Assembly (NCBI RefSeq): GCF_002091475.1
Contig: NZ_BCTR01000022.1
Span: 1-64,000, forward strand
Direction: 5' to 3'
DNA from: Sphingomonas azotifigens NBRC 15497
GTDB taxonomy: Bacteria > Pseudomonadota > Alphaproteobacteria > Sphingomonadales > Sphingomonadaceae
DNA length: 64,000 nucleotides
The notes below the pieces were generated by a model that made no database searches, had not been told where the DNA came from, and saw only the letters and a program-made list of their open reading frames with translations. Shown one piece after another: positions 7,917 through 16,127 of this stretch; the first letter of the stretch is position 1; each line of letters starts with the position of its first letter. A program made the translations under genes and the position numbers.

Positions 7917-8573
7917 CTATCGCACCAGCGCGCGTGCGCGCTCCAGGGCTTTCAACCGCAGGGCTTCGGTCTTGGCATCATAGTGCACCGCTTCCAGCTC
8001 GCGGACGAGCCGTGCGGGGTCGGCGCGATAACCGCGGTCCAGCAGTTGCAACAGCTTGTCCACCGCGCCCAGGCTCACCGCGTCCTCGGCGATCGTTGCG
8101 CCGCCAGGGGGCCTGAAGTTGATGTCGGCATGGCTGGCCAGTAGCAGGTCCCAGGCACTCCAATCATCATGCTGGACACCCGCAGACAGCGCATAGTGCA
8201 GCGCGAGCGTCCGCGCGTCCTTTTCCCAGCTGTTCGGATCGCCACCCGCGGCGAGCAATCGCTTCAGCAGATCCGCGCGCGGAATGGCCGCGGCGATCAG
8301 CAGCGGCGTCTCCCCGCCCGGTTCTCGGGCATTGGGGCTTGCACCCGCCTTCAATGCCGTTTCCACGCCCGCCGCATCGTTGCACAGCACGGCAGCCCCC
8401 AGCGGCGACAGGCGATCGGGGAAATAACCGAGTGCATCGACGATCCGATCCCGATCCTGCACGTCCGCCACCCGACATTCCCCGTTCTTTGTCGTCGACC
8501 CGGCCGTACCGCCACCGCAGGCGGCGAGCGCCAGCGCCACCGCGGCAAAACCTATTCGCCCCAAAAGCCTCAT
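7917..8573 (-). CDS. Ankyrin-repeat lipoprotein
   Basis: A 218-residue protein with a lipoprotein signal peptide: MRLLGRIGFAAVALALAAC places Cys19 after a LAA lipobox, so it should be anchored in the periplasm. The body contains at least two ankyrin-type repeats (SPLGAAVLCNDAAGVETALKAG and TPLLIAAAIPRADLLKRLLAAG) and a degenerate third. The ATG overlaps the lipase stop codon (ATGA), so the two are translationally coupled. Periplasmic ankyrin lipoproteins beside lipases are often immunity partners of toxic phospholipases; here that is inference. It could instead be a chaperone or scaffold. Confidence 0.85.
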   Translation of the reverse strand: MRLLGRIGFAAVALALAACGGGTAGSTTKNGECRVADVQDRDRIVDALGYFPDRLSPLGAAVLCNDAAGVETALKAGASPNAREPGGETPLLIAAAIPRADLLKRLLAAGGDPNSWEKDARTLALHYALSAGVQHDDWSAWDLLLASHADINFRPPGGATIAEDAVSLGAVDKLLQLLDRGYRADPARLVRELEAVHYDAKTEALRLKALERARALVR

Positions 8574-9640
8574 CGCCTCGCCGACTTCGCCGCAACCATT
8601 CCGTCCAGCACTCCAGCGAGGACCGCGGTCATGCTGTGCGGATCCGACGATCCCGCATGCACCTTGAAACCGTCGTTAGCAGACCAGCTTAGGTCGCGCG
8701 AGTCGAGGCGGATCGTGTTGCTGCTGGTCCGCAGTCCGAGGAAGTGGTTGGCCTTGGCAACCGGCTCGCCTTCCACCTGGTAGGAACGTACCCGGCTGTT
8801 CAAGGCGCCCATGTCGAGATGGTAGCGCGCGGCCGTTTTCGGATTGATGCCCAGCGGATTGAACACGGTCGCCGGCTTGCCCGTGGACATCGCCTGCAGC
8901 GAGGCGAGCGCGCCACCCAGCGAGTGACCGGCGAACTGGACACGACCGCCGGTCGCCGCCGACACTTGCCGCGCATTGGCGAGCGCAAGATCGGCCTGCC
9001 GCGTCGTGAACCCGGTAATCAGCGCGCCGTTGGTCTGGCCATCGGGAGTCTGGCGGAGGATCCCGATCGGTGCCGAGGCATCATTGGTGCCACGATTGAC
9101 GACGACATAGCTGTCGGTCGCCCGATCATGATAAATCCGCGAATAGAAGCCGGACTGATCGTCGCGCGGCGTAAATCCCGGGAATTGGCGTTGCGCCTGG
9201 GCATCGCTGAGCGCACTGAACCCGCGCGGCAGCAGCGCGGGATTGCTTCGGTCCTGATAGACGTCGCTGGCCAGCAGCGCAAAGGTGCCTGCCTGCTTGA
9301 GATCGGCATATCGTGCTTGATCGGCGGCCCCGGCAGCGGAGGATAGCGCCGGGCTGGCATTGTCGAGTTCGCGACGAAAGGCCTCGCCGATCTGGCGGGT
9401 TTCCTCCGGCGAGCGCCCCGCTCCGCCGGCACGGTAGGCCGCATCCTCCGCAGCCGCGCGCTCACCGCGCTCTACGGGAGTAAGATCGATCCGGACACCC
9501 ACGCGCGCATGCGCTGAAGGAACAGCAAGGCCCGTCGCCTGCTGCCCGTCGACTCCCAGCCCTCCGGCGCCGGCGAACCGTGCAAAGGCGATGCTGGCGG
9601 AACCGGCCGCGGCACTGGAAAGCATCTGGTTGAGCATCAC
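8570..9640 (-). CDS. Class-3 lipase-like alpha/beta hydrolase
   Basis: A 356-residue protein. The C-terminal two-thirds resembles Mbeg1/DUF2974 and class-3 lipases: an entry region YADLKQAGTFALLASDVYQD, an oxyanion-region strand VVVNRGTND, and the nucleophile elbow VQFAGHSLGGALAS. The downstream HAGSSDPHSM may supply the catalytic histidine. The first ~120 residues are Ala/Arg-rich with no clear domain, and there is no clear signal peptide. It is coupled by a 4-bp overlap to a periplasmic ankyrin lipoprotein. A secreted phospholipase effector is one reading and a housekeeping lipase another. Substrate unknown. Confidence 0.82.
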   Translation of the reverse strand: MMLNQMLSSAAAGSASIAFARFAGAGGLGVDGQQATGLAVPSAHARVGVRIDLTPVERGERAAAEDAAYRAGGAGRSPEETRQIGEAFRRELDNASPALSSAAGAADQARYADLKQAGTFALLASDVYQDRSNPALLPRGFSALSDAQAQRQFPGFTPRDDQSGFYSRIYHDRATDSYVVVNRGTNDASAPIGILRQTPDGQTNGALITGFTTRQADLALANARQVSAATGGRVQFAGHSLGGALASLQAMSTGKPATVFNPLGINPKTAARYHLDMGALNSRVRSYQVEGEPVAKANHFLGLRTSSNTIRLDSRDLSWSANDGFKVHAGSSDPHSMTAVLAGVLDGMVAAKSARR

Positions 9641-9743
9641 CCACTCCCTGATTACCGGGAGCGGTATGCGCAGCGCGGCCTGGCGCGACCATCAACGGAT
9701 CGTTTAGATCGCGACGGCTCGACGCATCGGGCCGGGTACGCTG

Positions 9744-10478
9744 TTACGCCCGTACCGCGCCGATCAGGAACTCCACATTCCCCTCCGGCCCGGTGATCGG
9801 GCTACGCGTCACGCCCAGGACCTGCCAGCCCTTGCCGTCCAGCCAGGCCGCCACCTCGGCGCAGACCCGCGCGTGCACGGCCGGATCGCGCACCACCCCG
9901 CCCTTGCCGACTTCCTCGCGCCCCGCTTCGAACTGCGGCTTGATCAGCGCCGCCAGCCGCGCGCCCGGACGGGTGAAACCCAAGGGCACGTCGAGCACCT
10001 TGGCGAGACCGATGAAGCTCGCGTCGCATACGACCAGGTCGATCGGCTCGGGGATGTGTGTAGGCGTGAGAATGCGCGCGCTGGTCTGTTCGTGGACGAT
10101 CACCCGCTCGTCCTGCCGCAGCTTCCAGGCGAGCTGGTTGGTGCCGCTGTCCACCGCATAGACGCGCGCCGCGCCGTTCGTCAGCAGCACATCGGTGAAG
10201 CCGCCGGTCGAGGAGCCGACGTCGATCCCCACAGCGCCGCCCACGTCCCAGCCGAAATGCTCGAGCGCATGGGCGAGCTTGATGCCACCGCGCGAGACCC
10301 AGGGATGGTCGCGCCCGCGCACCTCGATCGCTGCGTCTTCCGCGAGCATCTGGCCCGCCTTTTCGATCTTGCGCTCGCCGGTGAAGGCGAGGCCCGCCAT
10401 GATGAGCGCCTGCGCCCGCGTACGGCTCTCGGCGAGCCCGCGGTCGACGAGCAGTTGATCGGCGCGAAGCTTTGCCAT
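9744..10478 (-). CDS. tlyA: TlyA-family rRNA methyltransferase
   Basis: A 244-residue protein with an N-terminal S4 RNA-binding domain (RADQLLVDRGLAESRTRAQALIMAG) and a FtsJ-like SAM methyltransferase domain with motif I VGIDVGSSTGGFTDVLL. The catalytic K-D-K-E pattern is seen in SRGGIKL, VCDASFI and LIKPQFE. Family members 2'-O-methylate rRNA, although many are annotated as hemolysins. It stands alone, diverging from the serine hydrolase at 10605. Confidence 0.93.
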   Translation of the reverse strand: MAKLRADQLLVDRGLAESRTRAQALIMAGLAFTGERKIEKAGQMLAEDAAIEVRGRDHPWVSRGGIKLAHALEHFGWDVGGAVGIDVGSSTGGFTDVLLTNGAARVYAVDSGTNQLAWKLRQDERVIVHEQTSARILTPTHIPEPIDLVVCDASFIGLAKVLDVPLGFTRPGARLAALIKPQFEAGREEVGKGGVVRDPAVHARVCAEVAAWLDGKGWQVLGVTRSPITGPEGNVEFLIGAVRA

Positions 10479-10604
10479 GCCGCCCTTTAGGCTCGGCCAA
10501 CGCCTCGGCGCAACCGCTCCTCCATTCGGCGCAGGGCTTATTGCCCACTAATCCGGTAGGGATTATATCTTGAGTCCGGCCAATCCCTCCGAGGAGAGGA
10601 TTTT

Positions 10605-11327
10605 ATGACGATCTTTTCGCCGATCGATGATCGCTCGCCGATCATCCTTACCGTTCCCGGTCTCGGCGGCTCCGGGCCGTCGCACTGGCAGACCTTGTGG
10701 GAGCAATCCCGCCCGGACACGCACCGAGTCGAACTCGGCATGTGGGAAACGCCGCATCGCAACGCCTGGGTGACCAAGCTCGACCAGGCGATCCGCACCG
10801 CGCAGGCGCCGGTGGTGCTCGCCGCGCACAGCCTGGGCTGTCTCGCGGTCGCCTGGTGGGCGACACTGGCCGGGCAGACCTTCGGCACGCCGGTCGCCGG
10901 TGCGCTGCTGGTGGCCCCCGCCGATGTCGACCGCGACTCGGCGCCTGCCGAACTCCACGCCTTCCGCCCGACACCGGCGACACTCCTGCCCTTCCCCAGC
11001 GTGGTGGTGGCGAGCAGCGACGATCCCTGGATGTCGATCGAGCGCTCCGAGGATCTCGCCCGCAGCTGGGGCAGTCTGTTCGTCGATGCGGGGCCGCAGG
11101 GCCACCTCAACGCCGCCAGCGGTATCGGCTGGTGGGAAGAAGGCCAGGCGCTGCTCGACCGGCTGCTCGACACTGCCGCGGAGCGCAGCGGATCGGTGCG
11201 CACCACTGCCGATGCGCGCTCGCTGCTTGCCGTGCATGCCACCGACGCGGCGCAGGCCCATTATCTCGGCCAGCCGCGGGTACGCGCCGCACAAAACGCT
11301 TCCAAATTGGCCGATGCACGCTGGTAA
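10605..11327 (+). CDS. RBBP9/YdeN-type serine hydrolase
   Basis: A 240-residue alpha/beta hydrolase. The N-terminal block ILTVPGLGGSGPSHWQTLWE and the elbow VLAAHSLGCLAVAWWA are characteristic of the YdeN/RBBP9 (DUF1234-like) group. The acid and histidine are in VASSDDPW and AGPQGHLNAASG. The last ~50 residues lie beyond the usual domain and look low-complexity. A GAGGAGAGG ribosome site precedes ATG 10605. Substrate unknown. Confidence 0.88.
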   Translation: MTIFSPIDDRSPIILTVPGLGGSGPSHWQTLWEQSRPDTHRVELGMWETPHRNAWVTKLDQAIRTAQAPVVLAAHSLGCLAVAWWATLAGQTFGTPVAGALLVAPADVDRDSAPAELHAFRPTPATLLPFPSVVVASSDDPWMSIERSEDLARSWGSLFVDAGPQGHLNAASGIGWWEEGQALLDRLLDTAAERSGSVRTTADARSLLAVHATDAAQAHYLGQPRVRAAQNASKLADARW

Positions 11328-11368
11328 AATGAGGGAGAAACGACTATAGTAATGGGCATGGGAATGGT

Positions 11369-11397
11369 CGGGTGACGTAACCCTAGAGCGTCACCCG
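11369..11397. terminator. Hairpin between convergent genes
   Basis: CGGGTGACG (11369-11377) and CGTCACCCG (11389-11397) form a perfect 9-bp stem with an 11-nt loop, between the ends of the serine hydrolase and the nuclease-like gene. There is no T-run, so it would act as a bidirectional or factor-assisted terminator at best. Confidence 0.5.
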
Positions 11398-11421
11398 GCC
11401 TACCCTTTGCCGTTGATCGTA

Positions 11422-12252
11422 TCAGGGTCGGCTTGCCCCGCAGATCGGGCATATGGCGTTGCCTGATTCTCGGTATTGCCGATTGTATTCGAGCCGCTCT
11501 TTATTGGCGGCTTCCCGGTGCACTGCATCGGCGAACGGCAACGTGATATTACGGTCCTGCGGCAAAATCTCGAGCCCCTGCTCGACGACGCTCTTACGAC
11601 GAAGCATAATATAACGAAAATCTCCTTTGAAGTCGTACCATCGATATTCCCATTGATTGCGCAACACGATCCGGTAGCGCTTGTGCATATAGTATTTTGG
11701 GTGAATACAGAGGGCGCGATTAGTCGCATGCGGCCCAAAACTGCGCCCCAACTTGGCCCAACCACCCTTGTCGGGAAAGTTGAATTCCAGCGCCCAGTCG
11801 ATAGACGTCCTACCGTGCCAATAAGGCGTGTGGTCGGTAAGGCCAAGGACAACACCTCCCACTACCGAACCCGTCAACTTGCCCGCTTCGACGTGTTGTC
11901 CAACAAGAATCTCGATCTTCGCGCAGTCTTTTATAAGGTCATACCCAAATGCCGGCGCATTTTTTGGCACACCACTAGACCTACTATTTTTTACACACTT
12001 CAGTTCGAGCGCATGTATGCAACCGGCGTATCGGATAAGATGGTCCGGCCTGATTACCCTTTTATTGAGAGTCCGAGCCGTTAGCACAGCATGTTCGCGT
12101 ACAGCGGCATCCCGCCCGTAGCGCGCGGCAAGTTGGGCATCAAGCAGCTTCTGAAACCTTACCTCAAGCCCTCCGAGATCGCCCCTTGCATTAGCAAGAG
12201 GGCGAAGCGACTCCATAGTTTCATTTACAAATTCATCAAAATCAGGCGGCAT
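11422..12252 (-). CDS. Orphan PD-(D/E)XK nuclease-like protein with C-terminal zinc knuckle
   Basis: A 276-residue protein I cannot assign to a named family. The visible active-site pattern is Asp70 (RPDHLIRY) and Glu83-Leu-Lys85 (ALELKCVK), followed by a helix YDLIKDCAKIEIL; this order fits PD-(D/E)XK nucleases. The C-terminus ends CPICGASRP, half of a zinc-binding pair. The gene is visibly less GC-rich and uses different codons from its neighbours, which suggests transfer. The ATG has a near-perfect GGAGGTG site. It sits alone between housekeeping genes with no integrase or methylase nearby. A defence or DNA-processing role is inference. Confidence 0.7.
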   Translation of the reverse strand: MPPDFDEFVNETMESLRPLANARGDLGGLEVRFQKLLDAQLAARYGRDAAVREHAVLTARTLNKRVIRPDHLIRYAGCIHALELKCVKNSRSSGVPKNAPAFGYDLIKDCAKIEILVGQHVEAGKLTGSVVGGVVLGLTDHTPYWHGRTSIDWALEFNFPDKGGWAKLGRSFGPHATNRALCIHPKYYMHKRYRIVLRNQWEYRWYDFKGDFRYIMLRRKSVVEQGLEILPQDRNITLPFADAVHREAANKERLEYNRQYRESGNAICPICGASRP

Positions 12253-12382
12253 GTTTCACCTCCACCGGCACCATCGGCGGGGGCGGTAAACATTCACTGA
12301 ACGGAAGATATTGCGCCGACAGCCATACCAGCGCGTAAATTTTGCACGATGATATGTTGTACCGCCACCGGCATGGGTCTAT
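12253..12382. promoter_or_regulatory. Divergent promoter region, nuclease-like gene / merC
   Basis: This 130-bp gap separates two divergent genes. Near merC it contains GATATGTTGTA (about 12350-12360), which resembles half of the alphaproteobacterial Zur box GATATGTTATAACATATC. The second half is poorly matched, so the call is weak. Confidence 0.35.
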
Positions 12383-12778
12383 ATGCCGCCCATGTCGCTG
12401 AGTACCCCCATAGCCCGCTGGTGGGCGGGCCTGGATGGCGCCTTTGATCGGATCGCGATCGGGATCAGCGGACTGTGCCTGATCCACTGCATCGCGACGA
12501 CCGTGCTGCTGACGCTGGCCTCCACGGCCGGCGGGCTGCTCAATCCGCACATCCACGAGGTCGGACTGATGCTCGCGATCGGCTTCGGCGTCTTCGCGCT
12601 CGGCCGCGGCATTCTGCATCACGGCTATATGGCGCCGGCGGTGGTCGGTGCGTTCGGGCTCGGGATCATGAGCGGCGCGCTCACCCTGCCGCATGGCGGG
12701 TTCGAGACGCTCTGGACCCTGATCGGCGTGTCGCTCGTCGCGCTCGGCCACGACCTCAACCACCGCGCCAGCCATTGA
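12383..12778 (+). CDS. MerC-domain membrane protein
   Basis: A 131-residue protein with four predicted membrane helices. The first helix carries the cysteine pair ISGLCLIHCIATTVLL found in MerC-type proteins. A C-terminal HDLNHRASH adds possible metal ligands. MerC proteins import mercury, but chromosomal versions beside Zur in sphingomonads are more likely tied to zinc or other metal handling. The Zur-like gene starts 54 bp downstream on the same strand. An ATG at 12392 is an alternative start. Confidence 0.85.
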   Translation: MPPMSLSTPIARWWAGLDGAFDRIAIGISGLCLIHCIATTVLLTLASTAGGLLNPHIHEVGLMLAIGFGVFALGRGILHHGYMAPAVVGAFGLGIMSGALTLPHGGFETLWTLIGVSLVALGHDLNHRASH

Positions 12779-12831
12779 GCGTAGGGCGGCCGATGCTTGC
12801 CGGAACCCGCAGCAACGCCTAAATCGCCATC

Positions 12832-13290
12832 ATGTCCGCGCATCATCATCACGAGCACCACGGGGCCGATCTCACCAAGGCGGCCCGCACCCGGCTGGAA
12901 GAGGCCGGCGAGCAGTGGACGGCGATGCGCGAGCGCGTGTTCGAGGCGCTGGCCGGGTTCGACAAGCCCGCGTCCGCCTATGACATCGCCGAGGCGGTAT
13001 CGAAGGCCGAAGGCCGCCGCGTCGCGGCCAACAGCGTCTACCGGATCCTCGATCTGTTCGTCGGTTCGAACCTCGCCCGGCGGGTGGAAAGCGCGAATGC
13101 CTATGTCGCCAATGCGCATCCGGAATGCCTGCACGACTGCATCTTCCTGGTGTGCGACAGCTGCGGCCAGACCACCCATATCGATGATGATACGATCACC
13201 CGGAACGTCCGTTCCGCAGCGCAACATGCTGGTTTCTCACCGGTTCGCCCGGTGATCGAAGTGCGCGGCAAGTGCGGCAAGTGCGACTGA
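12832..13290 (+). CDS. zur: Fur-family regulator, Zur-like
   Basis: A 152-residue Fur-family repressor. The N-terminus is histidine-rich (MSAHHHHEHHGAD). The winged-helix domain includes KPASAYDIAEAVSKAEGRRVAANSVYRILDLF. The dimerisation domain carries two CxxC structural zinc sites (VCDSCG and CGKCD) and the sensing block HPECLHDCIFLVC. The CxxC pairs and Zur-type N-terminal half favour Zur over Fur. It sits directly after merC, consistent with metal control of that gene. Assignment to zinc is by analogy. Confidence 0.88.
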   Translation: MSAHHHHEHHGADLTKAARTRLEEAGEQWTAMRERVFEALAGFDKPASAYDIAEAVSKAEGRRVAANSVYRILDLFVGSNLARRVESANAYVANAHPECLHDCIFLVCDSCGQTTHIDDDTITRNVRSAAQHAGFSPVRPVIEVRGKCGKCD

Positions 13291-13341
13291 CCTGCCCATT
13301 TGACCGTTCGACTTGGGCCTAACACTGCGCTAACAAACCCC

Positions 13342-15267
13342 ATGGCTGACCTACCCAAGACGCCGCTGCTCGACACGGTCGACACGCCGCAGGACCTCCG
13401 GAAGCTCGCCCCCGCCCAGCTGCGCCAGCTGGCCGACGAGCTCCGCGCCGAAACCATCAGTGCGGTGGGTTCCACCGGCGGGCACCTCGGCTCCGGCCTC
13501 GGCGTCGTCGAGCTGACGGTGGCGATCCACTATGTGTTCAACACCCCCGACGATCGGCTGATCTGGGACGTCGGGCACCAATGCTATCCGCACAAGATCC
13601 TCACCGGCCGCCGCGACCGGATCCGCACGATCCGCCAGGGCGGCGGCCTGTCCGGCTTCACCAAGCGCAGCGAGAGCGAGTACGACCCGTTCGGCGCCGC
13701 GCACTCCTCGACCTCGATCTCGGCGGCGCTCGGCTTCGCCACGGCGAACAAGCTGAAGGGCGCGCCCGGCAAGGCGATCGCGGTGATCGGCGACGGCGCG
13801 ATGAGCGCCGGCATGGCCTATGAGGCGATGAACAACGCCGAGGCCGCCGGCAACCGGCTGGTGGTAATCCTCAACGACAACGACATGTCGATCGCGCCGC
13901 CGGTGGGCGGGCTTTCGGCCTATCTGGCGCGGCTGATCTCGTCGTCCGAATATCTCGGCCTGCGCGAGCTGGCCAAGCGCTTCACCCGCAAGCTGTCGCG
14001 CCGCCTCACCGCGGCGGCCGGCAAGGCGGAGGAGTTTGCCCGCGGCATGGCGACCGGCGGCACGCTGTTCGAGGAGCTGGGCTTCTATTATGTCGGCCCG
14101 ATCGACGGTCACAATCTCGAGCATCTGATCCCAGTGCTGGAGAATGTCCGCGACAGCGAGCAGGGCCCGATCCTGATCCATGTCGTGACCAAGAAGGGCA
14201 AGGGCTATGCCCCGGCCGAAGCGGCAGCCGACAAATATCACGGCGTCCAGAAGTTCGACGTGATCACCGGCGCCCAGGCCAAGGCGCCCCCAGGCCCGCC
14301 GGCCTACACCAAGGTCTTTGCCGACGCGCTGCTCGCCGAAGCGGAACGCGATGCGTCCATCTGCGCGATTACCGCGGCAATGCCCTCTGGCACCGGGCTC
14401 GACAAGTTCCAGGCGATGTTCCCGGATCGCACCTTCGACGTGGGCATTGCCGAGCAGCATGCCGTCACCTTCGCCGCGGGCCTTGCTGCGCAGGGGATGC
14501 GGCCGTTCTGCGCGATCTACTCGACCTTCCTGCAGCGCGCCTATGACCAGGTGGTCCACGACGTCGCGATCCAGAACCTGCCGGTCCGCTTCGCGATCGA
14601 TCGCGCGGGCCTGGTCGGTGCCGACGGCGCGACACATGCCGGCAGCTTCGACGTGACCTATCTCGCCAGCCTGCCCAATTTCGTGGTGATGGCAGCGGCG
14701 GACGAAGTCGAGCTCGTCCACATGACCCACACCGCCGCCATGCACGACAGCGGCCCGATCGCGCTCCGCTATCCGCGCGGCAACGGCGTCGGGCTGGAGC
14801 TTCCCAAGGTTCCGCAGCGGCTGGAAATCGGCAAGGGCCGCGTCGTGCGCGAGGGCAAGAAGGTCGCGATCCTGTCGCTCGGCACGCGTCTCGCCGAGGC
14901 GCTCAAGGCCGCCGACACGCTCGAGGCCAAGGGGCTTTCGACGACGGTCGCAGACCTGCGCTTCGCCAAGCCGCTCGACGAGGATCTGATCCGCCGCCTG
15001 CTCACCACCCATGAAGTGGCGGTGACGATCGAGGAAGGCGCGATCGGCGGCCTCGGCGCGCATGTGCTGACGCTGGCCAGCGACACCGGGCTGATCGACG
15101 CCGGTCTCAAGCTGCGCACGATGCGCCTGCCGGACCTGTTCCAGGATCAGGACAAGCCCGAGAAGCAGTATGACGAAGCCGGGCTGAACGCCGCGCACAT
15201 CGTCGATACGGTGCTGAAGGCACTGCGCTACAACGAGGCGGAACTCCCCGGCGGCGTGCGGGCGTAA
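13342..15267 (+). CDS. dxs: 1-deoxy-D-xylulose-5-phosphate synthase
   Basis: A 641-residue thiamine-diphosphate enzyme that makes DXP from pyruvate and glyceraldehyde-3-phosphate, the first step of the MEP isoprenoid pathway. Diagnostic blocks: [39 protein letters not shown], the TPP motif [19 protein letters not shown] to [29 protein letters not shown], and the transketolase C-domain. I use ATG 13342 ([11 protein letters not shown]), since the longer frame from 13300 lacks homology. Length is normal. Confidence 0.97.
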   Translation: MADLPKTPLLDTVDTPQDLRKLAPAQLRQLADELRAETISAVGSTGGHLGSGLGVVELTVAIHYVFNTPDDRLIWDVGHQCYPHKILTGRRDRIRTIRQGGGLSGFTKRSESEYDPFGAAHSSTSISAALGFATANKLKGAPGKAIAVIGDGAMSAGMAYEAMNNAEAAGNRLVVILNDNDMSIAPPVGGLSAYLARLISSSEYLGLRELAKRFTRKLSRRLTAAAGKAEEFARGMATGGTLFEELGFYYVGPIDGHNLEHLIPVLENVRDSEQGPILIHVVTKKGKGYAPAEAAADKYHGVQKFDVITGAQAKAPPGPPAYTKVFADALLAEAERDASICAITAAMPSGTGLDKFQAMFPDRTFDVGIAEQHAVTFAAGLAAQGMRPFCAIYSTFLQRAYDQVVHDVAIQNLPVRFAIDRAGLVGADGATHAGSFDVTYLASLPNFVVMAAADEVELVHMTHTAAMHDSGPIALRYPRGNGVGLELPKVPQRLEIGKGRVVREGKKVAILSLGTRLAEALKAADTLEAKGLSTTVADLRFAKPLDEDLIRRLLTTHEVAVTIEEGAIGGLGAHVLTLASDTGLIDAGLKLRTMRLPDLFQDQDKPEKQYDEAGLNAAHIVDTVLKALRYNEAELPGGVRA

Positions 15268-15279
15268 GCCACTTCCAAG

Positions 15280-15443
15280 CTCCTCCCCGGAACGGGGAGG
15301 GGGACCATGTGCGCCAGCACATGGTGGAGGGGCCGCGCCGCAAGGCGCGGAAAGCGGTCAGCGTGGGTACACCGCCGCGTGCCGCGGCGGCCCCTCCACC
15401 ACCGCCTTCGGCGGGGGTCCCCCTCCCCGTTCCGGGGGATCTA
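15280..15443. repeat. Nested GC-rich palindromic intergenic repeat, copy 1
   Basis: Downstream of dxs is a mosaic of hairpins: CTCCCCGGAACGGGGAG, then a palindrome GACCATGTGCGCCAGCACATGGTGGAG, and finally CCTCCACCACCGCCTTCGGCGGGGGTCCCCC. The last two blocks recur with small changes at 46868-47009. The outer strong stems could serve as dxs transcription terminators. Confidence 0.75.
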
Positions 15444-15470
15444 AATCTCCTCCACCTTGAATCCCGAACA

Positions 15471-15499
15471 TGCACATGCCATGTACATGCACATGGCCA
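15471..15499. promoter_or_regulatory. Candidate operator overlapping the start of the CopG-like gene
   Basis: A direct repeat of TGCACATGSC (15472-15481 and about 15489-15498) brackets a perfect palindrome CATGTACATG. The array covers the presumed start codon at 15493. Ribbon-helix-helix proteins commonly bind such short repeats in their own promoters, so autoregulation is plausible. Confidence 0.4.
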
Positions 15500-15864
15500 C
15501 ACAGCTTTCCCAGACTCGCTCCAGCCGTGTCGTCGTGCTGGTTTCGCCCGAGGAAAAGCGTCGCATTTCCGCCAATGCGGAAGCGGCGGACATGACGGTG
15601 AGCGACTTCATGCGCACCGCTGCCGAACGCTATACCGAACCCACCGATGCCGAGATGACGCTGATGCGCGACCTGCTCGCCCAGCTCGAAGCGGCCAATG
15701 CCCGTACGGACGCGGCCTTTGCCCAACTCGAAGCCGCGCGCACCGCGGCCGCCGCGTTCGACGAGGAAGCGTATCGGGCCGAGGTCCGCGAACAGCTGCT
15801 GGCCGATTCCTCGATCGACTGGGATGCACTGTCCACCGCCCTGTCGGGCTGGGCGCGCCAGTGA
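15493..15864 (+). CDS. CopG/DUF1778-like small DNA-binding protein
   Basis: A 123-residue protein. The N-terminal ~50 residues (SSRVVVLVSPEEKRRISANAEAADMTVSDFMRTAAE) look like a ribbon-helix-helix domain of the DUF1778 or MobC type: a short strand, then two helices. The remainder is a charged helix rich in Ala and Glu. I choose ATG 15493; in-frame ATGs upstream (15457, 15481, 15487) also exist. The stop overlaps the GTG of the next small gene (GTGA), so the two form a unit. No mobilisation genes are nearby; an antitoxin-like or regulatory role is possible. Confidence 0.6.
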   Translation: MATQLSQTRSSRVVVLVSPEEKRRISANAEAADMTVSDFMRTAAERYTEPTDAEMTLMRDLLAQLEAANARTDAAFAQLEAARTAAAAFDEEAYRAEVREQLLADSSIDWDALSTALSGWARQ

Positions 15865-16085
15865 GCTTCTGGACCGATGCGTTGCGCGCCCTTCAGCAGG
15901 TCGCGCTGCTCCAGCACAAGGTCGAGCAGGCGCTGACTACCGCCGAGGAAGCACGCCGCCACTCGATCGAAACGCGCGAACGGGTGATCCGGCTGGAGAC
16001 GCTGATCGACATCGCGATGAAGCGTCAACCGGCAGCTCCGCCGGCGCCCCCTGCGCTTCCCGAAAGTCCACAAGCCGGAAGCTAG
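15861..16085 (+). CDS. Small coiled-coil protein, function unknown
   Basis: A 74-residue frame starting at GTG 15861, which overlaps the preceding stop codon by the GTGA signature of coupled translation. The sequence begins SFWTDALRALQQVALLQHKVEQALTTAEE, a long amphipathic helix with heptad character, and ends in a Pro/Ala-rich tail. I do not recognise a family. Its tight coupling to the CopG-like gene suggests the two products act together, possibly as a two-component regulatory or toxin-antitoxin-like pair, although no toxin fold is visible. Confidence 0.6.
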   Translation: MSFWTDALRALQQVALLQHKVEQALTTAEEARRHSIETRERVIRLETLIDIAMKRQPAAPPAPPALPESPQAGS

Positions 16086-16127
16086 CGCACCCTTCCCCGA
16101 GCGCGTACATCGCAGTACGTGCTGAAA

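Noticed and set aside
13351..15198. A 615-codon minus-strand frame
   Set aside because: Antisense to dxs, His/Arg-rich and without motifs.
15293..15310. GGAACGGGG after dxs as a promoter element
   Set aside because: It is part of the CCCCGGAACGGGG hairpin of the intergenic repeat and has no downstream -10 match.
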